This document shows, one piece after another, positions 11,401 through 22,800 of a DNA stretch of 64,000 nucleotides. Position 1 is the first letter of the stretch. Every line of letters begins with the position of its first letter. The stretch is from Nageia nagi (taxonomy: Eukaryota > Pinophyta): positions 45,632,001 through 45,696,000 of the forward strand of contig JBITNC010000001.1 in the NCBI GenBank assembly GCA_050084985.1, read 5' to 3'. The position numbers were made by a program, and so were the translations under genes. The notes below the pieces were generated by a model that had not been told where the DNA came from, did no database searches, and was given only the letters and a program-made list of their open reading frames with translations.

Positions 11401-11599
11401 TTGTACTTGATAAAGAGAATATACCAAAGGTGCAAAATGAGAACCTTCAACTAAAAGAACTAGTAACACTAGTAAATATTGTAAGAAGATCTCAAAGTGT
11501 TAGTAACTCTTCTGATAGATATTCTCCTACTTTGTATTATGTTTTGTGTACTAATGCTAGTGAGCCAAAGAGTTTTTATGAGGTTATGTAAGCAAGTAA

Positions 11600-13115
11600 C
11601 AAGAAGCAATGGGAGCTAGGGATGGATGAGGAGATGGATTTCTTATGCCAAAACCAAACATATGGTTTGGTTAAGCTTCCTACTAGAAAGAAACCATTGC
11701 ATAATTAATTGGTATATATGGTTAAAGGAGAAGTGGGAGGCAACAAGACGTACAAAGAAAGGCTTGTAATGAAAGGTTATGCATAAAAGAAAGGTATAAA
11801 CTATTATGATATTTTTTCCTAGTAATCAAGATGAATTATATTCATACTATTTTAAGTTTGGTTGTAACCTAGGATTTGCATTTAAAGAAGCTTGATGTAA
11901 AGATTGCTTTCCTCCATGGTGATTTAAGGAAATATATATGCACCAACCTTAGAGTTATGAGGTAAAGGGGAAGGATAAGTTTATTTGCATTTTAAACAAG
12001 AGCTTGTATGGTTTGAAATAAGCTCCTAGATAGTGGTACTTAAAGTTTGATAAGTTCATGCAGAACTTGGATTATGGTAGGTGTCATTCAGACCATTATG
12101 TGTACTTAGAGAGACTAGGTAATGGGGGTTATATTATTTTGCTTTTATATGTTGATGATATGCTTGTAGCTAGTAATAGTATGTAGGATATTAGTTCTCT
12201 CAAGAGGAAGTTTGAAAGCATTTTTTCATGAAGAATTTGGGAGCTGCAAAACAAATCCTTGGTATGAGAATCATAAGACATAGGAAGAACCAAAAGTTGG
12301 AGCTATCACTGATGGAGTACATAGAATTTTTTTTAAAGAGGTTTAATATGAATAATGCTAAAATAGTAAGTACACCTCAAACCATTTTAAATTAACCAAA
12401 GAATGTATCCTAGAACTAATAAGGATAAAGAACATATGGGAAAGATCCCCTATGCATATGTTGTTGCTAGTTTAGTGTATATTATGGTTTATACTAGACT
12501 TGATATTTCCCAAGTAGTGGGATTTATGAGAAGGTATATGAATAACCATGAAAAAGAGCATTGGGAAGCAGTGAAGTTGATACTTTGGGATTTGAGAGGT
12601 ACATCCAATCATTATATACATTTTGATTGTACTAATACTAGTGTAAAGGACTTTATAGATTAAGATATGGAAAGTGACAGAGATGGTGGAAGGAGCACCA
12701 CTGGTTATGTTTTGACTATTGGTGGAATAATTTTGAGTTGGGTGTCCAAGCTATAGAAGGCTAGCACTTTGTCTACAATATACATAGAGTATATTGTAGT
12801 TATAGATGCTAGCAAGGAGATCATTTGGCTTCAAATATTTATGGAAGAATTGGGACATGAATAGGATGATTACAAGTTATGGAGTGATAGCTAGAGTGCT
12901 ATTCATCTTGCAAAGAATTTAGCTTTCCATTCAAGAACTAAACACATTCAAATTAGTTACCATTGGATACGAATAATATTGGAGAATGGATCCTTAAAGC
13001 TAGAAAAGATACATACTAGTAAAAATATTGCATATATGTTAACCAAAGTAGTTTTGAAAGATAAGTTAAGCTTTTGCTCAAATGTGATTGGGTGGATAGA
13101 GCCATGAAGGGTTAA
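11600..13115 (+). pseudogene. Copia B reverse transcriptase and RNase H, broken
   Basis: The RT part starts near MDEEMDFLCQNQTYGLVKLP (about 11620) and continues through KKGINYYDIFS, the VDDML-type active-site region at about 12150 (tatgttgatgatatg is intact at DNA level, in another frame) and KNLGAAKQILGMRI. RNase H begins near 12400 with IPYAYVVASLVYIMVYTRLD and runs through DGGRSTTGYVLTIGG, an altered LSTIYIEYI (canonical LSTTEAEY) and LWSDS followed by SAIHLAKNLAFHSRTKHI, ending with SNVIGWIEP at about 13105. Open islands such as 12403-12663 remain, separated by stops and frame changes. Confidence 0.85.
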
Positions 13116-13166
13116 AGGAGATCCCCAATAGATGCAAAAATAATGTAGTTTATATGGATAGTATTT

Positions 13167-13177
13167 AAGTAGAAGAT
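13167..13177 (+). promoter_or_regulatory. Degenerate polypurine tract of copia B
   Basis: aagtagaagat abuts the 3' LTR. The homologous tract of copia C reads aagtgggagat, so B differs by two G-to-A changes. It primes plus-strand DNA synthesis. Confidence 0.75.
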
Positions 13178-13673
13178 TGTTGGATTATGGAGCCTATTAT
13201 CCTAGGAGGTGCATGTGTGCAACCATGTACAAGTGGAGTGCCCCTATGATCCCTTGTTAGAAATAACATTGTTCTTGTAAGAACCTATTTTTAGGAGTGG
13301 CTATTTTTAGTGGTGAATATGGACCATTGATATTTAGGTCACAAATTGTATTCTCTATTATATAAGAGGATTTTGTATGAAACAAATATCATGGTGTTAA
13401 AGTTAAGCATTTGAGCATATGGGAGCTTGATAGATAGCTTGTGAGAGACTAAGGAGATAGTGCATCAAGGTTGATGTGAATTGTAATCCCTCTATTTTGG
13501 ATTGTGATAAAGATCTTATTAGTTGTTTCTTTGGAGATGTAGCCCACATTGGTTGAACCTTAGTACATATTAGTGTTAATATCTTATGTGATTGTTCTTG
13601 GTTATTTGTTTTACTTACTTTTGCAACTTTTATTCTACATATATATTTTTCTTGAATCTATATATACCCAACA
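13178..13673 (+). repeat. 3' LTR of copia B
   Basis: 496 bp, TGTTGGATTATGG to ATACCCAACA, followed by the target duplication CTTCA at 13674-13678. Confidence 0.92.
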
Positions 13674-13678
13674 CTTCA

Positions 13679-14880
13679 AAATCAAGGGAAGAGGTCAAGG
13701 TTATGCTTAAGGAATTTTGGTGAATCAAAATATATAAAATGGTGGCAAAATAATTTAAAAATATTGGCAATTTTATCCCAAAACATCATATAAGTAATGG
13801 AGATATTTCAATTTTTTTAGAACTATGTTATAAAAAAATTGGCTAGTTGATATCATTTTCTAAACAAAGGTAACAATTATAGGTGACTTTGAAATATTAG
13901 TTTATATCAAATGCTCATCTTGATAATGATCAGATGCTCATATTTAGTAGTAAGATGTTTATGTTTAGTAATAAGATGCTCATCCTCTACAACAAGTTGA
14001 TTGTCTTCAACAAGTCACTCCTCTTCAATAACAAGTCATTGGTCATTAGTAATAAATTCACTCATCTTCAATAATAAATTACTTTTATTTAGTAACAATC
14101 ACTCATCTTGAGTAAGAAGTTACTTGTATTCAGTAACAAGTCACTCATCTTTAGTACTAAGTTCTCATCTTTAGTAACAAGTCACTCATCTTCAATAATA
14201 AAATGCTCGTATTCATTAATAAGTTGCTTTTATTTATTAACAAGTCTCTTATTTATAGTAATAAGTTATTTGTATACAATAATGAGTCATATTTAATTAA
14301 AAAGAATCTATCTTCACTACAAGTTACTCATATTCAATAATAAGTTTTTCATCTTCAATAACAAGTTGCTCACATGTAGTAACAAGTTGCTCATCTTTAG
14401 TAATAAGTCATTCATATGAGTGACAAGTTACTTATGTTTAGTAACAAGACACTCATATTCAGTAACAATTCACTCATATTTAGTAACAAGTTGCTTATCT
14501 TCAGTAACAAGATGCTCATCTTCAATAACAAGTCACTTTTCTTCTATAACAAGTCAATTTTATTCTCCTCTTACAATATGATCTTATTTTTATTTAGATC
14601 TACATTCTTTTTCCTAGAGAACTTGGGTCTAATAGGTGATTTGCTTGGGAAAATTAAAAATATATATAAAATATAGGCAATAAGGTGCAAATTTGGTGAG
14701 AGTATAGTTGGCTAATTTCTATAAAAAATACTTTGAAATTATAAAATTTTGGCTAATTGACCAAGAAAAAAAAATAAACCCAAAAAAATTAGGCTACTTG
14801 GGCTCGAGCTAATGAGCATAAAAATAGCAAAATAAAAAATAAAAAATACTATAAAATAGCTACTTTGCAATAAATAGCCA
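13679..14880. other. Unexplained insert in copia A gag carrying a minisatellite
   Basis: Between the Gly/Arg-rich end of the first gag part and the zinc knuckle, where relatives have a few tens of bases, there are about 1.2 kb without a retrotransposon domain. The flanks of the insert are AT-rich and share short words (ttggct, aaatagc). No terminal repeats or duplication could be fixed. The central part is the 24-bp array listed separately. Confidence 0.5.
13915..14570. repeat. 24-bp minisatellite, about 27 diverged units
   Basis: Units of the type agtaacaagtcactcatcttcaat repeat with a period close to 24 bases from about 13915 to 14570. Single-base drift and occasional short units are present. 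The second half (14410-14560) is the most regular. Because 24 is a multiple of three, it gives a spurious repeat peptide (about eight residues, SNKLLIFS-like) in one frame. It is non-coding minisatellite DNA inside the copia A insert. Confidence 0.85.
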
Positions 14881-14882
14881 CT

Positions 14883-15510
14883 ATGCATTTCCTTGGAAGA
14901 GGTAGAGGTAGTGTTGATAAGAGGAATACTCAATGTTACTATTATAACAAATATGGGCACTTTAAGAGGGAGTGTAGAGCCAAAAAAATAGCCACTGATG
15001 AAGGAAGAGTATCCAATTATGGAGAGGAGGAAGACTATGGTGAAACTCTCTTTCTCTCCATGGAAGAGACAACCAATGTAGTTGAGATAAAGGGTGAAGA
15101 GACTTGGTTGCTAAACATCAATTGCTCCAACCATATGAATGGAAAGTGGGAGCTTCTTTCCTTTATGAATCATTCTTGTAAGTAAAGCATTAAGCTTGGA
15201 AATAATAGTGACATAGAGGTGGTTGGTAAAGGCATTGTTAAAGTTGGTACCAAGCATAGAATGAAGAAGATAAAGGATGTTTATCACACTTCAGATATGG
15301 CTCATAGCTTGCTTAGTGTTTGGCAAATTATGAAGAACAACTACAAGCTATTTTTTTAGAATAGAAAATATGAAATTTTTGATAAGAATAATGGGAACAA
15401 GCATGTTACTACCATGTTTATGATAGAAAATAGGTTATTTCTATTGAATATTGAAGATAAAGGGGATAATATACTTGCAAATGTTGTTATGAATGACATT
15501 TCTTGGTTGT
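14883..15510 (+). pseudogene. Copia A gag zinc knuckle and protease, broken
   Basis: An open stretch to 15185 reads GRGRGSVDKRNTQCYYYNKY then GHFKREC (zinc knuckle C-x2-C-x4-H-x4-C with the second Cys changed to Tyr). Next comes the protease region EETWLLNINCSNHMNGKWEL (canonical WLLDTGCSNHMTG; the catalytic Asp is now Asn). It continues past a stop with NNYKLFF and LFLLNIEDKGDNILANVVMN, the lead-in to the integrase zinc region, before the insertion at 15511. Loss of the active-site Asp and of the knuckle Cys means it is dead. Confidence 0.8.
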
Positions 15511-17193
15511 TGTTATAGGAAATTGTAACTTGCATTAAGGAGGAAGATTATTTTCTTATTGCCTTGTGCTTTAATAAGTTTGAAACATTTTAGAGGCATC
15601 TAAAATAGTAGCAATTTTGTATATATTAATCATTTTCCCAAAGCCTAGCAATACTCTTATCTTACATATTTTCCCAAAGTGTGATGAAATTCAAAGCATA
15701 AGAACTTTCCCAGCACCTTAAATATTTGTAGTTTTACAATGTTCCCAAAAGTTGATGCTCTTCACCCTTTATGTATATTCTCAGAATGTGACTAGATTGT
15801 TACCAAGGTATCTCTAAGTAAAGTAGTATGATTAACCAATATACCCCATGCTTCCCAAGAACCCAATAGACTCAACCATAACTCATTCTTATAGATCTTA
15901 GTATCATCCATACACATCCATTGGAGAAAATAATCATTTCCTATTAGTATAAATCATGACAGTCTAATTATATTGCCTAAGTTTGGAAAGATTGCATAAC
16001 AAATTATAATAATTTAAGCAAATCTTTTAACATTTATTTGATCTTATGAGAGCAAGATTTCTCAACTACATTTGGGCACTAAAGATAAAAATATAGTTTT
16101 CATTTAATATAATTATAGGAAGTTACAACTATGTAGATCAAACTTGTAACCTAGATATGCTTTAGATTTCATAATTTTGTTAAATTATAGTTAGTTGAGT
16201 ATAGGCTATAGTTTATAGATTCTCTTTAGATTCGTATTACCATTTGGAGATATTTTGAATTTAAAGCTATATATATAGCTCAAATTGATGTAAAATAGGA
16301 GGTTGGATCTTGTAGCATTTATGCCTAAGTAATGAAATATCTATTATTCCAACCTAACTCGAGTATGATGACACTTGTACATTTATTTCTTCATCTAGTC
16401 TTTGGATGGCTTAGATGACTACATTGTCTATATGTTTCATGTTGTCCATGGGATTATGAATGAAATATTTGTGACTATAGCCTCTACTCTCTTGCAACTA
16501 AATGATATATACTACATTATAGGGATTGCTATGAGTAAGGGGTCCTTCCTCCAGGTTTCAAAAGAATTTTTGGAAGCATGGGTTGGTCCTAAGCTATATC
16601 ATTTCCTTTTTTGTTGCACTTTGAACCTTTTTATCTCTTTTGGTATCTCTATCCTTTTTCCTTTTATTTTCCACCTTTCATAATGGATCAAGCACTATTC
16701 TCATGAAATCATACCAAGGAATTTGGAATCAAACTATTCTTATGTATGTGATGAGCCTTTTAAAGGGTCTACATGTTTGTCTATGGGAAGTAAACCTCAT
16801 GGTTTTAAATTTAGAGAGCTATAACAAATGGGTAACATCATCTTATCTATGAGAGATATAATCCCATATAGATCATATCCTTTTATGTGGAAAGGATGTA
16901 TCTAATTGGTTAAAGACCCAAGACAAGGTTAGCCTGTATAAAAATGGACCAACAAAAGATTAAGATCCTATTCACTTCTTTTTTTGTGGGATGCATATAA
17001 AGAATATTATTAGATATTGATCTTTAGGGATTTGAATTTTTAAAATAAGGACCATTTACAAGAAGAGACATTATATAGAAAATATATAACTTTGATGTTC
17101 TAATAATCCTATTGTTTAAGAATATCATGATTTTATCTACAATCATGGTCCATAACATTGTTTGAAAATGGCTCACCAATTTTCAAATCAACA
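15511..17193. mobile_element. Unclassified 1.7-kb insertion in copia A
   Basis: Copia A should read straight from NDISWL into LWHVKFGHLNF. Instead 1,683 bp intervene. They begin TGTTATAGGAAA and end AAATCAACA, with gttgt before and gttat after (4 of 5 bases alike). TG...CA ends and a near-perfect 5-bp duplication suggest an LTR-type element. I could not find paired LTRs, a primer site or a protein domain inside. Open stretches at 16402-16683 and 16640-16852 (plus) have no recognisable motif. Confidence 0.45.
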
Positions 17194-18320
17194 GTTATGG
17201 CATGTCAAATTTGGCCACTTGAATTTCAATAACTTAAAGCTATCACATGATCTTGTCCATTGTTTGCCTCTAGTTGAAGATCCCAAATTTGTTTATGAAA
17301 CTTGTATTTTGGGTAGGAAAACAAGATAAAACTTTGAGTATGGGAAAGCATGGAGGGACTCCTTCCCACTACAATTGGTTTATATTGATTTATATGGACC
17401 AGTGTGATCAAAAAGTCTTGGTATGAATTCATATTTTCTCATTTTTATTGATGATTTTAGTAGAATGTGTTGGGTTTATTTTCTTAAACATATAGATGAG
17501 TTATTTGCATGTTTTAAATAATTCAAAGAGATTTTTGAGAATGAGAGTGAGCACTCCATAAAATATGTAAGAAGTAATAAAAGGGGAAAGTATGAATCTA
17601 ATGAATTTACTAATTTTTGGAAGGACTATGACGTTAAGAGGAAATTTACTACAACCCATACTCATCAATAAAATGGAGTAGTTGAGAGAAAAAATGGAAA
17701 CTATTTGTTGCAAAAAAAAAGTTGCATAAAATGTATTGGGTTGAAGCAGTAAGAAAATCCAATTATATTTTGATTAGATGTTCCACTAGTACAATGGATG
17801 GAAAGACCCCTTTTGAAGCTTGGTATAATAAGAAGTCAAGTGTCTACAATTTTAAAGTTTTGGTTTCTTAGCACATGCTCATGTTCCAAAATAAAATAGG
17901 AAAAAAGTGGATGCAAAGAGTGAACCATATGTGTTCATTGGTTATAGTGAAGAGAGTAAAGCATATAGGCTATACAATACTAAAACAAAACAAAACAATT
18001 GTGTCAAGGGATATCATTTTTGAGGAGGGAAAGTCTATGGAAAGTAGCAAAAATGTATGGTGAATATTGAAAAAGAAGTTACCAACTAAGAAAACACTTC
18101 AAATTTGAAGAATGTTCAGCCCAAGAGATGTATTCCTCTTCCAAATCTTCAAGTTGTGCCTCCAAGTTCTCCATCAAACCCCTCCAATATCTCCAAGTCC
18201 ACTCCAACTTCTCCTTAAGTGGAGGTAAGAATCATTTCCAAATCATCCTCCTTTCAATTTCTAGATCTTAATTTTCATCAAAGGCTTACTAGAAGTCAAT
18301 TTCATAAAATAGAGAAATTT
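17165..18320 (+). pseudogene. Copia A integrase, broken
   Basis: QLWHVKFGHLNFNNLKL (about 17195) is the HHCC entry. Then come LQLVYIDLYGPV (first Asp, about 17380), [39 protein letters not shown] (canonical RSDNGGEY; the catalytic Asp is Asn) and NGVVERKNGN (Glu of D-x35-E). The core downstream includes TPFEAWYNKK. The tail at 17875-18063 holds KHIGYTILKQNKTIVSRDII followed by FEEGKS (canonical R(D/N)VxF(D/N)E). The region to 18320 is the Pro/Ser-rich linker to RT. Several stops are present. Confidence 0.82.
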
Positions 18321-18329
18321 GTCACAACA

Positions 18330-19930
18330 ATTTAGTGATATGGAAGTGGATGATAAACCAAAGGGGGAGATGGTTAATTATGCATTATGTGCATCCCAAA
18401 AGGTTATTTTTTCTAATTTTGATCCATCATATTATAAGGAATATTCTAGAAAAAAATGTGTGTTTGAAGGCCATGCAAGATGAGCTTCATTTAATTAAAA
18501 ATAATGATACTTGTGAACGTTGTGAGTTTCCCAAAGGAAAGAGATGTGTAGGCTCTAGGTGGGTTTACAAAACTAAATATAATAGTGATGAGATAAAAGA
18601 GGTATAAAGAAATGTTGGTTGCCAAATTTTTTTCTCAAAAATATGGAGTGGATTATGAAGAGACTTTTACCTCAGTTGCAAGGTAATAAACAATGATAAT
18701 GCTTCTTTCATTAGAAGCCCAAAAGCATTGGAATATACACCACATGGATGTAAAAATTACATTCTTGAATGACTATTTGGATGAAGAGGTTTATATGCAA
18801 CAACCTAAATAATTTCTAGTGAAGGAAAAGAGAAGCATGTGTACAAGCTCAAGAAGGCCTTGAATGACCTAAGCAAGCTCCAAGAGCTAGGTATACCTAC
18901 ATTGATGGATACTTCCAAAGGTTTGGGATAATTACAAGACAAAATAAGCCAACACTATAAATTAAGAGAGAAGGTAATAATATCTTTCTAATTATCTTTA
19001 TATTGATGATTTAATTTATATGGGAAGTGATTTTATCATAAATGAAAAGTTCAAGATTGATTTGATGCATGAGTTTGATATGAAGGATCTAAGCCTCATG
19101 AGGTACTTTATTGGCATGGAGGTCTATCAATATAAAGATCATATTTTACCAAAGAAAGTATGCAAGAGACATGCTTAAAAAGTATGGTATGGATAATTTT
19201 ACCTTTATTTTAAATCTTATAGCTCATGGAGACTTACTTTGCAAACATGATGGTGCTCTAAAAGCTAATGTTATAGAATTTAGGAGAATTATAGGTAGCC
19301 TCATATTACTTTCAAATATTAGGCTTGATATCCAATTTGTTATCTTAATGATATTTAGATATATAAATGATCCTTCAATTTTGCACATGAAGGTTTCCAA
19401 ATTATGAGATATGTGCAAGGTACATCAATTTTGGTCTCCATTATTCTCATGTTGACAAGGTGGAACTTGTAGGCTAGAGTAATAGTGATTGGGGTGGTAA
19501 TATTCATGGAAAGAAATCAACTTTTAGGAAATGTTTCTCACTTGGTCCAGGTCTAATTACATGGAGCTCAAAGAAGCAATATACAATAGCACTTTTTCTT
19601 ATGAAACAAAGTATATTTCTCTTACAATAGCCAATGCTCAAGCATTGTGGCTGAGGAAGTTGCTGGAAGAGATTAGTAAGAAATAACATGGACCAACCAT
19701 TCTTTACTATGATAACCAAAGTGCCATTTCAGTTGGAACATAATTACATCCACCATAGTAGGCCAAAGCACTTTTACTTGAAGTATAATTTCATCTATAA
19801 CATGGTGGAGAAGAGACAAATTGAGCTCTAATATTGCAACACTAAGATCAATTTGGTCGATATATTCATAAAATGTGTTGCCAAAGCTTAATATATGATT
19901 CTTAGAGACTCCATGGTGATCCCTATTCAC
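18330..19930 (+). pseudogene. Copia A reverse transcriptase and RNase H, broken
   Basis: LKAMQDELHLIKNNDTCERC leads to FPKGKRCVGSRWVYKTKYN (18480-18590), the start of the plant copia RT domain. Then LYIDDLIYMGSD (about 19000) is the YVDD active site with Val changed to Ile. Next come FDMKDLSLMRYFIGMEV (frame change), YARDMLKKYGMDNF and RRIIGSLILLSNIRLDIQFV. RNase H follows with SNSDWGGN, SSKKQYTIA, QALWLRKLLEEISKK, HGPTILYYDNQSAISV (DNQSAI site kept) and VDIFIKCVAKA near 19870. Stops are frequent at former Gln and Trp codons. Confidence 0.82.
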
Positions 19931-19933
19931 ATT

Positions 19934-19943
19934 AAGGGGAGAA
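19934..19943 (+). promoter_or_regulatory. Polypurine tract of copia A
   Basis: aaggggagaa directly before the 3' LTR, the priming site for plus-strand synthesis. Confidence 0.75.
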
Positions 19944-20486
19944 TATTAGATAATTAACCCTTGTAATGAGTTCATTTTTTGAGCTTCCACATTTCAGGTC
20001 CCAACCAGTAGCTTGCATATTGGCTAGTTCTAACTAACAGCTACACGATAAACCCCCAAATATGTCAACTAGTTTTCATACAACCAGTTTGATCTAACCA
20101 ACTAGCCTGCAACCCACCAGTTAGGGTCAAACAAAAATTCCTTCATAAATTTAAATATTGAAGGTATTTTTATGTATTTTTAGGCATTTTATCTAGTTTC
20201 TCAGCTCACCCTAATGTACTTGATAAGTATAGTAGTTTCAATTACTAGGGATTTACAAGCTTTATATCAATAGTTATATCTCATTCTTAAGTGGAATATA
20301 TTATTAATTGTTATTTTACAACTCTCTCCATTGAAGAGTGTATGAAGCTTCATTCTTGATCTTCATTTGATGTAATTTTATTTTTCAGTAATAGATTATT
20401 GTTCCTATTTAGTTCCTCTTTATTTTACATTATCACTTCATTATCTAAAATATTATTATCTATTTTGAATCCTCTTAGATTGTTAC
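19944..20486 (+). repeat. 3' LTR of copia A
   Basis: It aligns with 7566-8069. The start is eroded (TATTAGATAATTAACCC against TGTTGGAGAATTGGCCC, with four G/A differences). The end is placed by alignment near 20486, within about five bases. Confidence 0.75.
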
Positions 20487-22800
20487 TTGAGTTAATTTCA
20501 CCTAAATAAGGGGATTTTATGTAGGGAAGGTATATTCTAGATAAAATAGTAGTGGCACATGAGGCCATACATAACCTTTTTCATAAAGGAACTAGTGGAA
20601 TGTTCCTAAAGCTTTATTTATATAAAGCTTATGATAGGGTAAGCTTGGCAGTTTCTATCCAAAATATTGAAGAAATTAGGATTCAAGGAGGAATGGGTAA
20701 ATTTGATTATGAAGTGTAATTCTACAATTTATTTCTTTGTGCTTATTTATGGCCTACCCTCTCAACTATTTAAAGCTTCTAGAGGGATTAGACAAGGATA
20801 TCTTTAATCTCCATATCTATTCATAATTTTTGTAGAAGTTTTGGTTGTACTCATTTAGAAAATAAGGGCATAGAACATATTTGATGGGTTGTAGATAAAA
20901 TGAAACATAAAGTTAACACATATTCAATTTGTAGATGGCACAGTAATAATCCATAATAAAAGAAGCAATTAATATTAGAAAAGTGTTGGATGGATACATA
21001 ACATCGACAAGGAAATTTTTAAATGAGAAAAAATCCAAATTGGTTTTCTTTAATGTGGCCAAAATATTAAAGGAAAAAATAACTTATATTCTCATATTTT
21101 CAAAATCATCCCTTCCTTTGGACAACTTAGGTATTCCTCTCATAAGAGAGACCTCAAAATAAAGGACTAATTTCTAATTAAATATAGAATCCATTCAAAA
21201 CAATTTCTTTGGACTCACAAATGACTAATATTTGTAAAAAAATGTAACCCTTATGAAATCTATTCCTCAAGTTATTCTAGTATACAAATTCTCCATCCCA
21301 ATAGCTTAAATTAGCATCCTAAAATACTTCAATAAGATGATGATATGTTTTCACTAGTTTAGAGTACATAATAAATAAAAGAGTGCTCTAATAAGTTAGA
21401 AAAAGGAGTATCAACCAAAGTAATAAGGAGGAATTGGAATCTAAGTTACAATAATAAATCATCAAAACCTCACAAGAAAACTATATTAGAGATGGATTAA
21501 TAATAAGGAGCAGATATGGTTCTGAGTACTAAAATCCAAATACAACCCTTCTAAAAACATAAAAGAGATTTCATGCCATCCTATCATAGGAGCAAGATCT
21601 ATGATTTGAAAAGAAATAAGGAGAGGGGAAGAACTTACTAAACAAAGCTTATACTAAAACAAAAAGGGATAGAAAGAAGGCTTGACTTTGAGGTGATTAT
21701 TAAGAACTCTTCACACCCATAGTTACCCAATATGCTCACCTAATACCTTTGAATGAACATTTCAAAATAAAAGGATGGTATCTCATTAAACACTACCTCA
21801 AACCACCTAATCAACTATACAAGCATACCATAAAATGGAGCATGACAAAGGAAGTATTGGAGAATGAATGGTTTGAGTAGATAAATGAACTAAAAGAAGT
21901 TCTAGAGGGAAGGAAATGGCCAAGATAGAATAGCCTTGATCAACTAGCATAGGAGCATTGAAAATTCAATACTTATATAGTAAATGAAGGATACAAAAAA
22001 TAATGAATATCTCAAAAAACCCATAGAATTTCCCTAGCTGAAAATATAGTAACCAAAATGATGGCCAAAAATAAATTACTTTCTATGGAAAGTAACACAT
22101 AATAACATAATGACTTTGGACAATATGAAGAGGTAAGTTATGGTTGTACCTAACATGTATGTAATGTGTGATTGAGAGAGGGAAATAATAAATCATCTTA
22201 TTTTTGAATGCTCTTATGCTCATACAATCTAGACTTTATGAAAAATAATTTTAGACAAGCAAAGGGATCCTTCCCTATTGAAAATTCCTTTTGGAAATAT
22301 TGAGAATCCAAAAATTTCAAATCTAAGATCATGAAGATAGCTTCAAATTTGGGAATAGGTTTTATTTATTGGCAAATCTAGCTAGAAATAAATAATAGGA
22401 TTTTATTGGATGAGTTTAGACCAAAGGAAAGGACTTGGGAATTTAATAGATACTTTACATGCAAAAATCTAGGACTTTCAGATGGAAGAGGAGATAAATG
22501 GAATTTGGGCTCAACTCCAAAAATAGATGTAAAATGAAGAATCAAAAAAGGAAGAAAGAAAAAAGGAAGAAAGAAGGAAGTTTCTAGAAAAATGGTATGA
22601 AGCCCAAATCTCAAGAAAGTAAATTTTTTTAATTTCTAGTGATCAACTAGCAAAGACTAGAGTTGTCAAAATCTGCATAGAGAAAAAGCTAAGCTGGTTC
22701 ATATTTTGATTCTATCCAAAAATAGCAAAGTTAAAAAATCTATTTTATATCTTTGCTTTTTTTAATAAAATTTTTACCTTTTTTTCAAAACAAAATGATA
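20487..22800 (+). mobile_element. LINE, right part: reverse transcriptase and zf-RVT, broken
   Basis: This resumes the LINE cut at 7565. GRYILDKIVVAHEAIHNLFH followed by KGTSGMFLKLYLYKAYDRVS (20525-20645) is the classic LINE RT core (GRQILDNI... KAYDRV). The FVDD-like block is decayed to a VDGTVI-like word at about 20930. Farther on are FSIPIA..., GGIGI and HPIIGA (thumb and connection). Near 22130-22240 NMYVMCD, then INHLIFECSYAHTIW, is the zf-RVT motif (C-x-x-C... HL-F-C). A final W-rich helix (FIYWQIWLEINNRILLDEF) precedes an AT-rich tail ending about 22800. A poly-A tail and target duplication are not clear. Multiple stops. Confidence 0.8.

Larger units (their letters stand above)
8924..13673 (+). 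mobile_element. Ty1/copia element B, decayed, inserted in copia A gag
   Basis: This 4,750-bp element is bounded by LTRs starting TGTTGGA and ending CCCAACA and flanked by the 5-bp target duplication CTTCA (8919-8923 and 13674-13678). Its primer site, gag, protease, integrase, RT, RNase H and polypurine tract follow in order. Its proteins align closely with copia C at 50994-56260 (for example NGTLLVLNE, LNEV, RNLIS, SKLDKE and GSMVFAKGK), so B and C are one lineage of different age. By eye the two LTRs of B differ at roughly one base in eight, and the coding region has dozens of stops. Confidence 0.93.
7566..20486 (+). mobile_element. Ty1/copia element A, old, hosts copia B and other insertions
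   Basis: The 5' LTR (7566-8069), primer site, split gag, protease, integrase, RT, RNase H, polypurine tract and 3' LTR (19944-20486) all lie in canonical copia order on the plus strand. The two LTRs align over their length, but with many substitutions. The element interrupts the LINE. About 20 LINE codons are missing at the junction and I see no clear target duplication, so DNA was lost at insertion or later. Removing copia B (8924-13673), the minisatellite insert (about 13680-14880) and the insertion at 15511-17193 leaves about 5.3 kb, a normal copia size. The polyprotein is broken by many stops. Confidence 0.85.

Noticed and set aside
14100-14570. Possible CRISPR-like array of regularly spaced repeats
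   Set aside because: Units are contiguous 24-mers without unique spacers, in plant nuclear DNA; a minisatellite.
14416-14676. 86-residue plus-strand frame with a repeating eight-residue unit
   Set aside because: It is produced by the 24-bp minisatellite and has no codon-level conservation; not a repeat protein gene.
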